From CAYJAZ01 sp964368455 (GTDB lineage: Bacteria; Desulfobacterota; Desulfovibrionia; Desulfovibrionales; Desulfovibrionaceae), in the NCBI GenBank assembly GCA_964368455.1, contig CAYJAZ010000013.1:9360-73359 (forward strand): a stretch of 64,000 bases of DNA, given 5' to 3'. This document shows, in pieces, positions 19,181 to 27,902 of this stretch. The position numbers and the translations under genes are program-made. The stretch's first letter is position 1, and each line of letters starts with the position of its first letter. Below the pieces are notes generated by a model. The model worked only from the letters and a program-made list of their open reading frames with translations. It had not been told where the DNA came from and made no database searches.

Positions 19181-21751
19181 ATGCTGTCTTTTATAGCAAG
19201 AAAAATATTTGGAACACGAAACGAAAGATATATAAAATCTTTAAGGCCTTTAATTCAAAAATGTAATGCCTTAGAACAGGAAATGCAAGAGCTAGAAGAC
19301 GCAGATCTACCTAAAAAACTAGCTGAATACAAAGAATTAATTCAAAGTGGCAAAAAATCCACCGACGCACTTTTGCCAGAAGTATTCGCTTTAGTGAGAG
19401 AAGCTTCAAGACGTGTGCTAGGTATGCGTCACTACGATGTGCAGCTTATAGGCGGTATCGCTCTTCATCAAGGCAAGATTTCAGAAATGAAAACTGGTGA
19501 AGGTAAGACTTTAGTTGCAACTCTTGCTGTTGTTTTGAACGCTCTTGAAGGCAAGGGTGTGCATGTTGTAACTGTGAACGATTATCTTGCAAAACGTGAT
19601 GCTATGTGGATGGGCAAGCTTTATTCTGCATTAGGCCTTTCAGTTGGCATCATCATTCACGGATTAGAAGAAGAAGCTAGAAAAAATGCTTATGCCGCTG
19701 ATATTACTTATGGTACAAATAATGAATTTGGTTTTGATTTCTTGCGTGATAATATGAAATTCCAAGCAAAACAATTAGTTCAGCGTGAACATAATTTTGC
19801 TATTGTGGACGAAGTTGACTCCATCTTAATAGACGAAGCCAGAACTCCACTTATCATTTCTGGCATTGTTGAACAAGTTACAGGAATGTATAAACAAGCA
19901 TGCGATTTAGTAAGACTACTTAAAAATGAAGAAGATTTTACTATAGACGAAAAAGCCCGCTCTGTCTTACTTACGGAAAAAGGCGTTGAAGAATGTGAAA
20001 GACTTTTAGGTGTTGAAAATCTTTTTGAACCATCAGCTATTACTATGCAACATCATATCTTGCAAGCCTTAAGAGCACAACATTGCTATAGAAGAGAAGT
20101 TGATTATTTAGTCACTCAAGACAATAAAGTTGTTATTGTTGATGAATTTACAGGTAGACCAATGCCTGGCAGACGTTTTGGCGATGGATTACACCAAGCT
20201 TTAGAAGCAAAGGAAAATGTAAAAATCGAAGCAGAAAACCAAACACTCGCTTCTATCACTTTCCAAAATTATTTTAGAATGTATACAAAGCTTGCCGGTA
20301 TGACAGGTACAGCAGAAACAGAAGCTGTTGAATTTCAACAAATATATAATTTAGAAGTTATTTCTATTCCACCAAATAAAGCTGTTGTGCGTAAAGATTT
20401 TTCAGATCTTATCTACAGAACTGAAAAAGAAAAATTCAATGCAATAGTTCAGTCTATTCGTGAATTACACGAAAAAGGCCAACCTGTTTTAGTGGGCACT
20501 ATTTCAATTGAAAATTCTGAATCACTTTCAAAGATGCTCACAAAAGAAAAAATTCCTCACAATGTTTTAAATGCAAAATACCAAGAACAAGAAGCTCAAA
20601 TTATTGCTCAGGCAGGACAAAGATCTAAAGTAACTATAGCCACTAATATGGCTGGACGTGGTACTGATATTGTCTTAGGCGAGGGTGTGATTGAATTAGG
20701 TGGCTTACACATTCTTGGAACAGAAAGACATGAATCACGTCGTATTGACAATCAATTACGCGGTCGTGCAGGCCGTCAAGGCGATGCTGGTTCTTCACGT
20801 TTCTATCTTTCTTTAGAAGATAATCTTATGCGTATCTTTGGTTCAGAACGTTTATCTTCCCTTATGCAAAAATTAGGTATGGAAGAAGGCGAACCAATTG
20901 AAAATAAAATGGTAACAAAGGCCATTGAAAATGCACAAAAAAGAGTTGAAGGACACTTCTTTGAAGTTCGTAAAACCTTGCTTGAATATGATAATGTTAT
21001 GAATCAACAACGTGAAGTAGTTTATGATTTGCGTAAAGAAATTATGTCTAGCGAAGATCTTGAAATTATTGTTGATGAATTTATTGATGACTTTATCGAC
21101 AATTGCTATGCCTTTGAAAATCCAACTAAAGCAAGCGAAGAAGAAAGAAAAACTCTACTCACTCGTCTAAGCGATGTATGTAATATTTCTCGTACAAAAG
21201 AAATCACAGATGACTTTTTTCCTGTCAAAGAAGAAGCAAAAGAGCTTGCACTTGCCGCTCTACACGTGATGAAAGAAGACGCAAAAAGCATATATAACGA
21301 TGTGTTACGCTATTTCCTCTTAGAAGAATTAGACAAAGCATGGAAAGAACATTTGCGTAGCATGGATCATCTACGTGAAGGTATTGGACTTCGCGGATAC
21401 GGACAAAGAGATCCAAAATTAGAATACAAAAGAGAAGGTTTTGCCCTCTTCCAAGAAATGCTTTTTACCATTCGAGAAAATGCCTTACGCTCCCTTACAC
21501 ATGTAAAAATTCAGCAACAAGCACCTGAAGATAATACACAAAAAGCTGAAGATCAAAATTCAACACAAGAAATTGAAAGTGAAACTTCAACACAGGCTTC
21601 AGAAAATTCTCCTTTTGAACACAAACAAAATGTGACTGAAACTGAAAGTTTAGAAGATGAAGTTGTTGAAAATAAAAATGTAGGAAGAAACGAAACTTGC
21701 CCATGTGGTTCTGGCAAGAAATTCAAGAAATGTTGCGGAGCAAACGCATAA
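19181..21751 (+). CDS. secA: Protein translocase ATPase SecA
   Basis: SecA drives Sec-dependent export through SecYEG. The 856-residue protein has Walker A MKTGEGKTLVA near residue 102, the DEAD-like box VDEVDSILIDEARTPLI, the preprotein cross-linking region, the second RecA lobe with ATNMAGRGTDI and QLRGRAGRQGD, and the helical scaffold/wing. It ends in a zinc-binding C-terminus CPCGSGKKFKKCC that binds SecB or phospholipid. An acidic, Gln/Glu/Ser/Thr-rich linker of about 60 residues precedes this tail. The start has GGAGG six bases upstream. Confidence 0.98.
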   Translation: MLSFIARKIFGTRNERYIKSLRPLIQKCNALEQEMQELEDADLPKKLAEYKELIQSGKKSTDALLPEVFALVREASRRVLGMRHYDVQLIGGIALHQGKISEMKTGEGKTLVATLAVVLNALEGKGVHVVTVNDYLAKRDAMWMGKLYSALGLSVGIIIHGLEEEARKNAYAADITYGTNNEFGFDFLRDNMKFQAKQLVQREHNFAIVDEVDSILIDEARTPLIISGIVEQVTGMYKQACDLVRLLKNEEDFTIDEKARSVLLTEKGVEECERLLGVENLFEPSAITMQHHILQALRAQHCYRREVDYLVTQDNKVVIVDEFTGRPMPGRRFGDGLHQALEAKENVKIEAENQTLASITFQNYFRMYTKLAGMTGTAETEAVEFQQIYNLEVISIPPNKAVVRKDFSDLIYRTEKEKFNAIVQSIRELHEKGQPVLVGTISIENSESLSKMLTKEKIPHNVLNAKYQEQEAQIIAQAGQRSKVTIATNMAGRGTDIVLGEGVIELGGLHILGTERHESRRIDNQLRGRAGRQGDAGSSRFYLSLEDNLMRIFGSERLSSLMQKLGMEEGEPIENKMVTKAIENAQKRVEGHFFEVRKTLLEYDNVMNQQREVVYDLRKEIMSSEDLEIIVDEFIDDFIDNCYAFENPTKASEEERKTLLTRLSDVCNISRTKEITDDFFPVKEEAKELALAALHVMKEDAKSIYNDVLRYFLLEELDKAWKEHLRSMDHLREGIGLRGYGQRDPKLEYKREGFALFQEMLFTIRENALRSLTHVKIQQQAPEDNTQKAEDQNSTQEIESETSTQASENSPFEHKQNVTETESLEDEVVENKNVGRNETCPCGSGKKFKKCCGANA

Positions 21752-21770
21752 TTATTTCATAGTCAAACTT

Positions 21771-21801
21771 AAAAAAGACATGCATAAAGCATGTCTTTTT
21801 T
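21771..21801 (+). terminator. secA terminator
   Basis: AAAAAAGACATGC pairs perfectly with GCATGTCTTTTTT around a five-base loop, and T's continue past the stem. This is a classical intrinsic terminator 20 bases after the secA stop. Confidence 0.85.
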
Positions 21802-21885
21802 TTATTCTCTTTCTTCTATTCTCTCTTTAATTATCTTCTATTGTAGCTTTTTAACCAAGCTTATAATACTTATTATTTCTCCCAT

Positions 21886-21911
21886 AAAAAAAAGCCTTTG
21901 CAGGCTTTTTT
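21886..21911. terminator. Second terminator hairpin between convergent genes
   Basis: GCCT pairs with AGGC around TTGC, and an A tract on one side and a T tract on the other extend the stem. It can end transcription from both secA (plus) and the PAP2 gene (minus). Confidence 0.65.
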
Positions 21912-21946
21912 ATTTTGTATTTTCTATTATCTTTTTATGTATTTAG

Positions 21947-22555
21947 CTATTGTTTATAATTGATATATAATATTTTTTCGCACGATTTTGAAAGTAAATA
22001 AGCAACAACAAAACCTAATAAACAGCCAGCAAAAACGTCTGAAAAGTAATGCTTTCCTAAATACATTCTTGACCATGAAACAAGCAATGGAAGCAAGAAA
22101 ATAGGATAAAATTTCTTTTCAAAGAAGAAGAAAAGAGCAGTCGCTAAGGCCATTGAATTTGAAGCATGCGAAGATAAAAATGATGACGAGCCAAGTAAAT
22201 TTATATGTTCAGAAGTTGTAATAAGCCATTCTCCGTCTACATAATAATAAATATTTTCTAAAGCTTGATGCGGTCTAGGCCTACTTGCAAGATCTTTTAT
22301 AATATCAGAAATAATATTCGTGATACCTATAGTAGCTCCAGCAAATAATGGAAATTGAATAAATTTTGATAATTTAAATCTTCTATGCTTTATAAGGAAA
22401 AGAGCATAGAAGAAGAAGAAAATAGCTATAGCGATCAAGAGATAGCGAGTTTCTGAAAAGAAAGGTAATACTGAATCGAAAAAAGCACTTCTAAAATCTA
22501 CATTAAAGAAGTGCTGAATTTTTCTATCAATAACTATAAATAGTTCTTTATTCAT
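21947..22555 (-). CDS. PAP2-family membrane phosphatase
   Basis: This is a 202-residue integral membrane phosphatase. All three PAP2 signature motifs are present: KDLASRPRPHQ, SFLSSHASNS (Ser-Ser-His in place of the usual Pro-Ser-Gly-His) and SRMYLGKHYFSDVFAG with the catalytic His and Asp. Five to six hydrophobic segments surround them. The family dephosphorylates undecaprenyl diphosphate, phosphatidylglycerol phosphate or lipid A, and I cannot choose among these. It follows the M23 gene by five bases in one minus-strand unit, which favours an envelope or undecaprenyl-carrier role. Confidence 0.88.
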   Translation of the reverse strand: MNKELFIVIDRKIQHFFNVDFRSAFFDSVLPFFSETRYLLIAIAIFFFFYALFLIKHRRFKLSKFIQFPLFAGATIGITNIISDIIKDLASRPRPHQALENIYYYVDGEWLITTSEHINLLGSSSFLSSHASNSMALATALFFFFEKKFYPIFLLPLLVSWSRMYLGKHYFSDVFAGCLLGFVVAYLLSKSCEKILYINYKQ

Positions 22556-22560
22556 TATTG

Positions 22561-23463
22561 TTATTTTTTTGCTATAAATTTATATGGGTTTGTTGCCACA
22601 CCATTTACGCGAACTTCATAATGTAAGTGAGGACCAGTGCTTCTTCCTGTTGATCCTACATAGCCAATAACTTGGCCTCTTTTTACTTTATCGCCTTTGT
22701 TCACTGCAAATTTACTCATATGTGCAAATCTTGTAGTAATACCAGAACCGTGGCTAAGTTCAATCAGATAACCATAACCACCCTTAGTTGATTTCGCAAC
22801 AACAATACCATCACCAGGTGCAATAATTGGAGTGCCTGTTGGTGCAGCTATATCTATGGCATTATGAAATTCAGCTTTTGTACCAAATGGAGATTTTCTT
22901 CTACCAAATGCAGAAGTAAGAATACCTTGAGTTGGCATTAAAGTTGGCATAGAAGCCATAACTGCGATTTTTTCGCGCATAGCAACTAAAATTTCTTGTT
23001 GACGAACTTCTTCTAACTTTACTTCAGTCTCTAACTCTTTCAAATAATTTGTGATTTGACGAGTAGCAAGTTCTTGTCTGTGAAGTGGAAGTGAGCCAAG
23101 AGAAAGAATATCAGTGTTAGAACCACCTATGTTTGGTGTCACTTTATCTTGCTCCATATCAGCCATAACTTCTAATTTAGTGTTAAATTGCTGAATGCGA
23201 ACTAAAGAATCTTTAAGTTTTTGAACTTCAGAAACCATAGCAACAACATTACCTTGTTTGCCATTATACATAAGCTCGTTTTGAGCAATATGTGATTTTA
23301 ATGATAATGTTTCGTTATAGAACTGCATGAAATATAAGTTACCTGCACACAAACCAGCAATCAAAACAAAAAGTGCAACCACATAACTTCCTCTGAAAGT
23401 TAGTGTGCGGGCACTTCCGGTTTTTTCTTTTATTAAGAGAACTTGGTATTTCTCAAATAACAT
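22561..23463 (-). CDS. Membrane-anchored M23 (LytM) peptidoglycan endopeptidase
   Basis: This is a cell-wall hydrolase or amidase activator with one transmembrane helix near residues 24-45, a coiled-coil region (about 50-155) and a C-terminal LytM domain. Zinc ligands are visible in FHNAIDIAAP and HLHYEV, with the usual GYVGSTGRSTGPH. I choose the ATG at 23463 over a start 27 codons upstream because GAGG stands seven bases before it and the extra N-terminus does not look conserved. The resulting protein has 300 residues. Family members act in septal or side-wall remodelling. Confidence 0.88.
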   Translation of the reverse strand: MLFEKYQVLLIKEKTGSARTLTFRGSYVVALFVLIAGLCAGNLYFMQFYNETLSLKSHIAQNELMYNGKQGNVVAMVSEVQKLKDSLVRIQQFNTKLEVMADMEQDKVTPNIGGSNTDILSLGSLPLHRQELATRQITNYLKELETEVKLEEVRQQEILVAMREKIAVMASMPTLMPTQGILTSAFGRRKSPFGTKAEFHNAIDIAAPTGTPIIAPGDGIVVAKSTKGGYGYLIELSHGSGITTRFAHMSKFAVNKGDKVKRGQVIGYVGSTGRSTGPHLHYEVRVNGVATNPYKFIAKK

Positions 23464-23898
23464 AGTCAATCCTCGAATCTTTAATTTCTTTTTAACAAAT
23501 TCATTGGCATAAGTTAGTCTTGAATATAGACAAGTTCTTCTCAATTGTCAAGATTTATTTATCATTATTAAGTCTTTATTAACAATTACTTAGAGTTGAA
23601 AGAAATAATTTTATTAATCTTTTTGCCCTTAACTACTTAATTTTATACTTTATTCAACAATTTAGAGACTTTCTAGAATATTTCTATTTTTAAATCGATT
23701 TTTGATGAGACAAAAATTCGGCTTTTCCTCAAATACTCATCTTTTAGGCAAAGAGTGAAAAAAATATTTGAAAAAGTCAAAAAAAGAGCTTTTCAAACGT
23801 AGAAAGATATGTCATTATAAAGTAAATAGTTTGGCAGTTTTAGCATTTAATGCATTGGTCTTATTTTTCTTTATTAACATTTTAGAAAGGATAGATTT
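23464..23898. other. 435-bp divergent intergenic region
   Basis: This AT-rich gap separates the divergently transcribed M23/PAP2 unit and the EF-G-like gene. It has no credible ORF. It contains a nested hairpin (TCAAATA 23729-23735 with TATTTGA 23765-23771, an inner CTTT/AAAG pairing) and a GAAAAAG...CTTTTC pairing just downstream. Both could fold in a 5' leader of the EF-G-like gene. I cannot place a confident promoter, although both genes need one here. AGAAAGGA just upstream of 23899 is the ribosome-binding site. Confidence 0.5.
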
Positions 23899-25968
23899 AT
23901 GACGAATACTTGGGACTTACAAAGAACTTTTGCCTTAGTTGGCACTGGTGGATGCGGAAAAACCTCAATCGCCGAAATGCTTTTATATTCAACAGGTTCA
24001 ACTGAAAGATTGGGCTCAGTTGAAGCAGGAACTTCAATTTTAGACTATGAACCTGAAGAAATCAAAAGAAAGGCTTCAATTCAACCTGCTTTTGCCACTT
24101 GGCTTTACAATAATAACAGACATTTTATGCTTGATATACCTGGCGATAATAATTTCAACGGAGATATCAACTATTTATTACAAGGTGTTGATGGAGCAAT
24201 TCTTTGTTTAGATGCTGTTGACGGTGTACGTCCGCTCACAAAAAAACTCTACTCTTCAATACAAAATGCACAATTGCCAACTCTTATATTTCTCAATAAA
24301 TTAGATAGAGAAAGAGCAAATTTTGACGATGCAGTTCAAGGAATTTCACTTTCACTCAATATAAAAGCAATTCTTCTTTATTTACCAATTATCGAAGATG
24401 AAAAATACATAGGCTACATAGACGTATTCAAACACAAAGCTTTTTATTTTGATAACGACAAACTTATAGAAAAACCTATCCCAGCCGATTTAGAAGACGA
24501 AGCCTATCTCATCAGAGATACTGCAATCGAAAATATAGCTGAAACAGACGAAGAATTGATGGAAAAATACCTTGAAGAAGGTATGCTTACAGAAAACGAA
24601 ATCAAGCAAGGTTTAAGAATAGGCACTTTAAATGGCGAATTAGTCCCTGTGGTTATAGGTGCTGCATCAGAAAACAAAGGTGCACAAGAACTACTTAAAG
24701 CCATTGAAGAACTTCTTCCATCTGCAAAAGACAGAGCTCCTTTCTTATCAGAAGAAGCGGAAGAAAAAATTTCTTCTGAAAGCGAAGCACCTTCTTGTTT
24801 TGTTTTCAAAACCATTGCCGATCCATTTGCTGGCCAACTCACTATGGTTAGAGTCTTGTCAGGCACAATCTCCTCTGCTTCTGTGCTAAAAAACATGCAA
24901 ACAGACGAATTAGAAAGGTTCACTTCGCTCTCTTATCTCACAGGTAAAAACCAAGTACCTTGCAAAGACACACTCTATCCTGGTGCAATAGTTGCTGTAT
25001 CAAAACTAAAAAATACAAAGACTGGCCATACTTTAAGTGATGAAAAAGCACCATTTAGCCTTGCTCTTCCAAGCCTACCAACACAAATGATCACCTATGC
25101 ATTAAATGCTGTGAAAAAAGACGAAGAAGATAAGGTTTATGCCGCAATACAAAAATTACTCGACGAAGATATCACACTCAAATTAGCAAGAGACGAAGAA
25201 ACAGCAGATACTTTATTGTCTGGTATGGGACAATTACATATCGAACTTTCTGTTGAAAAAGCAAAAAGACGTTCTAAATTAGAAATCTTACTCAAAACAC
25301 CAAAAATTCCTTATCGTGAAACCATTAAAGGTTCTGCAAAAGTTCAAGGCAGACATAAAAAACAATCTGGCGGTAGAGGCCAATTTGGAGATTGTTTCAT
25401 CGAAATGACACCGCTTGAAAGAGGGGCAAATTATCTTTTTGAAGACGCAATTGTTGGCGGTGCTATTCCAAGAACTTATATTCCAGCCATCGATAAAGGA
25501 ATACAAGAATCTGCTCAAAGAGGCTATTTAGCAGGTTATCCTGTTGTAGATTTCAAAGTAAGACTCTATGATGGCTCATACCACGATGTAGATTCTTCTG
25601 AAATGGCTTTCAAGCTTGCAGGATCATTAGCTTTTAGAAAAGCAATGGAAGCTGTAAAGGTTATCTTATTAGAACCGATTGCCCTTATCACTGTTTCTAT
25701 TCCTGATAGCTATATGGGCGATGTTATAGGCGATCTCTCTTCAAAAAGAGGTAAGGTATTAGGTTCTGATTCCATTTCAGGTATAAGCGAAATCAAAGCA
25801 CATATCCCAATGGCAGAAGTGTTGAGATACGCACCAGATTTACGTTCTATGACAGGTGGACAAGGCCTTTTCACTCTTGAATTTTCACATTACGAAGAAG
25901 CACCACAACATGTGAGCGATAAAGTAGTTGAAGAATACAAGGCGGCAAAGGGCGAAGACAAAGATTAA
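23899..25968 (+). CDS. EF-G-like translational GTPase (EF-G paralogue)
   Basis: This 689-residue protein has the five-domain layout of elongation factor G: a GTPase domain with P-loop GTGGCGKTS (15-23) and NKLD (133-136), then domains II-V. Domain IV has GGRGQFGDC and domain V has AHIPMAEVLRYAPDLRSMTGG. It differs from canonical EF-G in the two switch motifs. Switch II reads DIPGDNNF, so the catalytic His is Asp83, and switch I has KRKASI in place of RGITI. It therefore belongs to the EF-G-like paralogues found beside a canonical FusA in many bacteria, and is not the main elongation factor. It is a single gene. Its role, in translation recovery or ribosome recycling, is unproven. Confidence 0.9.
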   Translation: MTNTWDLQRTFALVGTGGCGKTSIAEMLLYSTGSTERLGSVEAGTSILDYEPEEIKRKASIQPAFATWLYNNNRHFMLDIPGDNNFNGDINYLLQGVDGAILCLDAVDGVRPLTKKLYSSIQNAQLPTLIFLNKLDRERANFDDAVQGISLSLNIKAILLYLPIIEDEKYIGYIDVFKHKAFYFDNDKLIEKPIPADLEDEAYLIRDTAIENIAETDEELMEKYLEEGMLTENEIKQGLRIGTLNGELVPVVIGAASENKGAQELLKAIEELLPSAKDRAPFLSEEAEEKISSESEAPSCFVFKTIADPFAGQLTMVRVLSGTISSASVLKNMQTDELERFTSLSYLTGKNQVPCKDTLYPGAIVAVSKLKNTKTGHTLSDEKAPFSLALPSLPTQMITYALNAVKKDEEDKVYAAIQKLLDEDITLKLARDEETADTLLSGMGQLHIELSVEKAKRRSKLEILLKTPKIPYRETIKGSAKVQGRHKKQSGGRGQFGDCFIEMTPLERGANYLFEDAIVGGAIPRTYIPAIDKGIQESAQRGYLAGYPVVDFKVRLYDGSYHDVDSSEMAFKLAGSLAFRKAMEAVKVILLEPIALITVSIPDSYMGDVIGDLSSKRGKVLGSDSISGISEIKAHIPMAEVLRYAPDLRSMTGGQGLFTLEFSHYEEAPQHVSDKVVEEYKAAKGEDKD

Positions 25969-26089
25969 TACTTTGCAAAAAAACAATAAATTCTATAAGA
26001 AATTGAAAAATTCTATTCTTTTTATACTGGACGAAAGACTTTTTTCAAGTATTATAGGCAATAAATAATAAATCTTAGGAGCAATAAAT

Positions 26090-26644
26090 ATGATAAATGC
26101 AAGTGAAGCTATCATCTACAGCGGTGGTGCGTCAGGAACTGAGCAATTTTTTGGTATGCAAGCAGAACTTTATGGACTTCAAGAAGTGAACTACACTTTT
26201 GAAGGACATTTGAGCGAAAGAAATAGAGGCATGCGTTTTTTAACAAATGAAGAACTTACAATGAAAGACGTAAGTATCACATATATTGAGAAAATCATGG
26301 ATAGAGATTATTCAAGAGCACCTCTTTTTAGAAAAGTTCTCCAATCTATTTGCTGGCAAATTTCTAGCGGTCAAGAAATTTTTGTTGTTGGTATCATACA
26401 AGAAGACAATACTGTTAACGGCGGTACTGGTTGGGGTGCTGAATACGCAAAGATTTGCAATAAACCACTCTATGTTTTTGACCAAGACAAAAAAGTTTGG
26501 TTTAAATGGAATAAAGAAAATTGGCTGCAAGTAGAAGATGTGAAAATCACTTGCCCTCAATTTGCCGCAACAGGAACAAGATTCTTGAATGACGACGGCA
26601 AAAAAGCTATCACAGATCTCTTTGCTCGCTCCTTTTCCAAATAA
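26090..26644 (+). CDS. SLOG/YpsA-like Rossmann-fold protein
   Basis: This is a 184-residue soluble protein. It begins with a Gly-rich loop IYSGGASGTEQFFG after a first beta strand, followed much later by NGGTGWGAEYAKICNKPLYVFDQ. These are the two phosphate-binding segments expected for the SLOG/LOG superfamily (YpsA, DprA, lysine-decarboxylase-like nucleotide binders). The aromatic C-terminal half (KVWFKWNKENWLQ) matches my memory of uncharacterised YpsA-like proteins. The gene stands alone between two transcription units. The ligand is unknown, and a role as a nucleotide sensor or hydrolase is only an inference. Confidence 0.6.
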   Translation: MINASEAIIYSGGASGTEQFFGMQAELYGLQEVNYTFEGHLSERNRGMRFLTNEELTMKDVSITYIEKIMDRDYSRAPLFRKVLQSICWQISSGQEIFVVGIIQEDNTVNGGTGWGAEYAKICNKPLYVFDQDKKVWFKWNKENWLQVEDVKITCPQFAATGTRFLNDDGKKAITDLFARSFSK

Positions 26645-26672
26645 TTGCTAATTGTGTCAATTTAATATAAAG

Positions 26673-26712
26673 TAAATCTCGTGCTTATTTATTAAGTGCG
26701 AGATTTATTTTA
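26673..26712 (+). terminator. Intrinsic terminator after the SLOG-like gene
   Basis: TAAATCTCG pairs with CGAGATTTA, the stem continues through two G-U pairs into GCTTA/TAAGT, and TTTTAT follows. It separates the SLOG-like gene from the ispG operon. Confidence 0.75.
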
Positions 26713-26723
26713 TCTGAGATGGT

Positions 26724-27854
26724 ATGACAATGTCTGAAAATTTTCTCAATGATTTTAGAACAATAGAAAAAAATGAACTTAGAATAAAACATAAGAACAA
26801 AGTTTATTTTTTAGGAAAAAAGCATCCTATTCTTGTGCAAAGCATGCTCAACACAAAAACTTCTGACATTGAAGCTTCGTGTAAGCAAATTCAAGCCCTT
26901 ATAGACGAGGGTTGTGAAATCATTCGTCTTGCAGTTCCAGATAAAGAAGCGGCAAAAGCTTTAAAAGATATTCAAGAATTTTCGCAAGTGCCTCTTATTG
27001 CTGATATTCATTTTGACTACAGATTAGCTTTACAAGCACTTGAAGCAGGAATAAGCGGATTAAGAATCAATCCAGGCAATATAGGCGATGATAAAAATAT
27101 CAATATCTTAGCTGATGCAGCTAAAGAGCACGAAGCCTTTATACGCATTGGTGTGAACAGCGGTTCTGTAGAAAAATCTATATTAGCAAAACACGGCCAT
27201 CCCTCTTGTGATGCCTTAGTTGAATCTGCCCTTTACCACGTGCGTTTATTAGAAAAAAGAAATTTTACAAATTTAAAAATCTCGCTCAAATCAAGTAATG
27301 TGGTAGACACTATCAAGGCCTATCAAAAAATCCACACTCTTTCGCCCTATCCATTGCACATAGGTATTACAGAAGCTGGGACTCTTTTTAGAGGCACTAT
27401 TCATTCTTCTGTTGGCATTGGCTCCTTGCTTTCACAAGGCATAGGCGACACTTTAAGGGTTTCGCTTACAGCAGATCCAGTAGAAGAAGTGCGAGTTGGT
27501 AATGAAATTTTGCGTTCGCTTGGGCTGAAAAAAAAGAATATAGAAATCATTTCTTGCCCAACTTGCGGACGTACGCAAATCGATTTGATAAGACTTGCAG
27601 AAAAAATAGAAAAAATGTATAAAAACTTTGCTGTGCCGCTGAAAATCGCAGTCATGGGCTGTATTGTAAACGGGCCTGGAGAAGCAAAGGAAGCAGACAT
27701 AGGTATAGCAGGTGGAAAAAACAAGGGAGTTATCTTCAAAAAAGGCAAAGTTATTCATAGCTTACCAGAAAATGAACTCCTTGAAGTTTTCACAAAAGAA
27801 ATAGATGCTTTGATTGCAGAATTCCAAGAAAGTGAAAAAAGTAAGAGGGATTAA
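26724..27854 (+). CDS. ispG: 4-hydroxy-3-methylbut-2-enyl diphosphate synthase (IspG/GcpE)
   Basis: This is the iron-sulfur enzyme for the penultimate step of the MEP isoprenoid pathway. The TIM-barrel half has PILVQSMLNTKTSD, LIADIHFDYRLA and GLRINPGNIG. The [4Fe-4S] ligands lie in SCPTCGRTQ and GCIVNGPGEAKEADIGIAGG. At 376 residues it is the normal bacterial form without the plant-type insert. ATG codons occur at 26724 and 26730, and neither has a clear ribosome-binding site. It opens a long plus-strand run that also contains dxs and ispA, the first MEP enzyme and the prenyl synthase. Confidence 0.97.
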   Translation: MTMSENFLNDFRTIEKNELRIKHKNKVYFLGKKHPILVQSMLNTKTSDIEASCKQIQALIDEGCEIIRLAVPDKEAAKALKDIQEFSQVPLIADIHFDYRLALQALEAGISGLRINPGNIGDDKNINILADAAKEHEAFIRIGVNSGSVEKSILAKHGHPSCDALVESALYHVRLLEKRNFTNLKISLKSSNVVDTIKAYQKIHTLSPYPLHIGITEAGTLFRGTIHSSVGIGSLLSQGIGDTLRVSLTADPVEEVRVGNEILRSLGLKKKNIEIISCPTCGRTQIDLIRLAEKIEKMYKNFAVPLKIAVMGCIVNGPGEAKEADIGIAGGKNKGVIFKKGKVIHSLPENELLEVFTKEIDALIAEFQESEKSKRD

Positions 27855-27902
27855 ATAATCTCGGCATCATAAAACAAATTTTGTAAGAAAAAGGTAGAAA
27901 TT

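Noticed and set aside
23822..23850. A possible sigma-54 site TTGGCAGTTTTAGCATTT before the EF-G-like gene
   Set aside because: The GG to GC distance is 10, not 12, so it does not fit the -24/-12 spacing.
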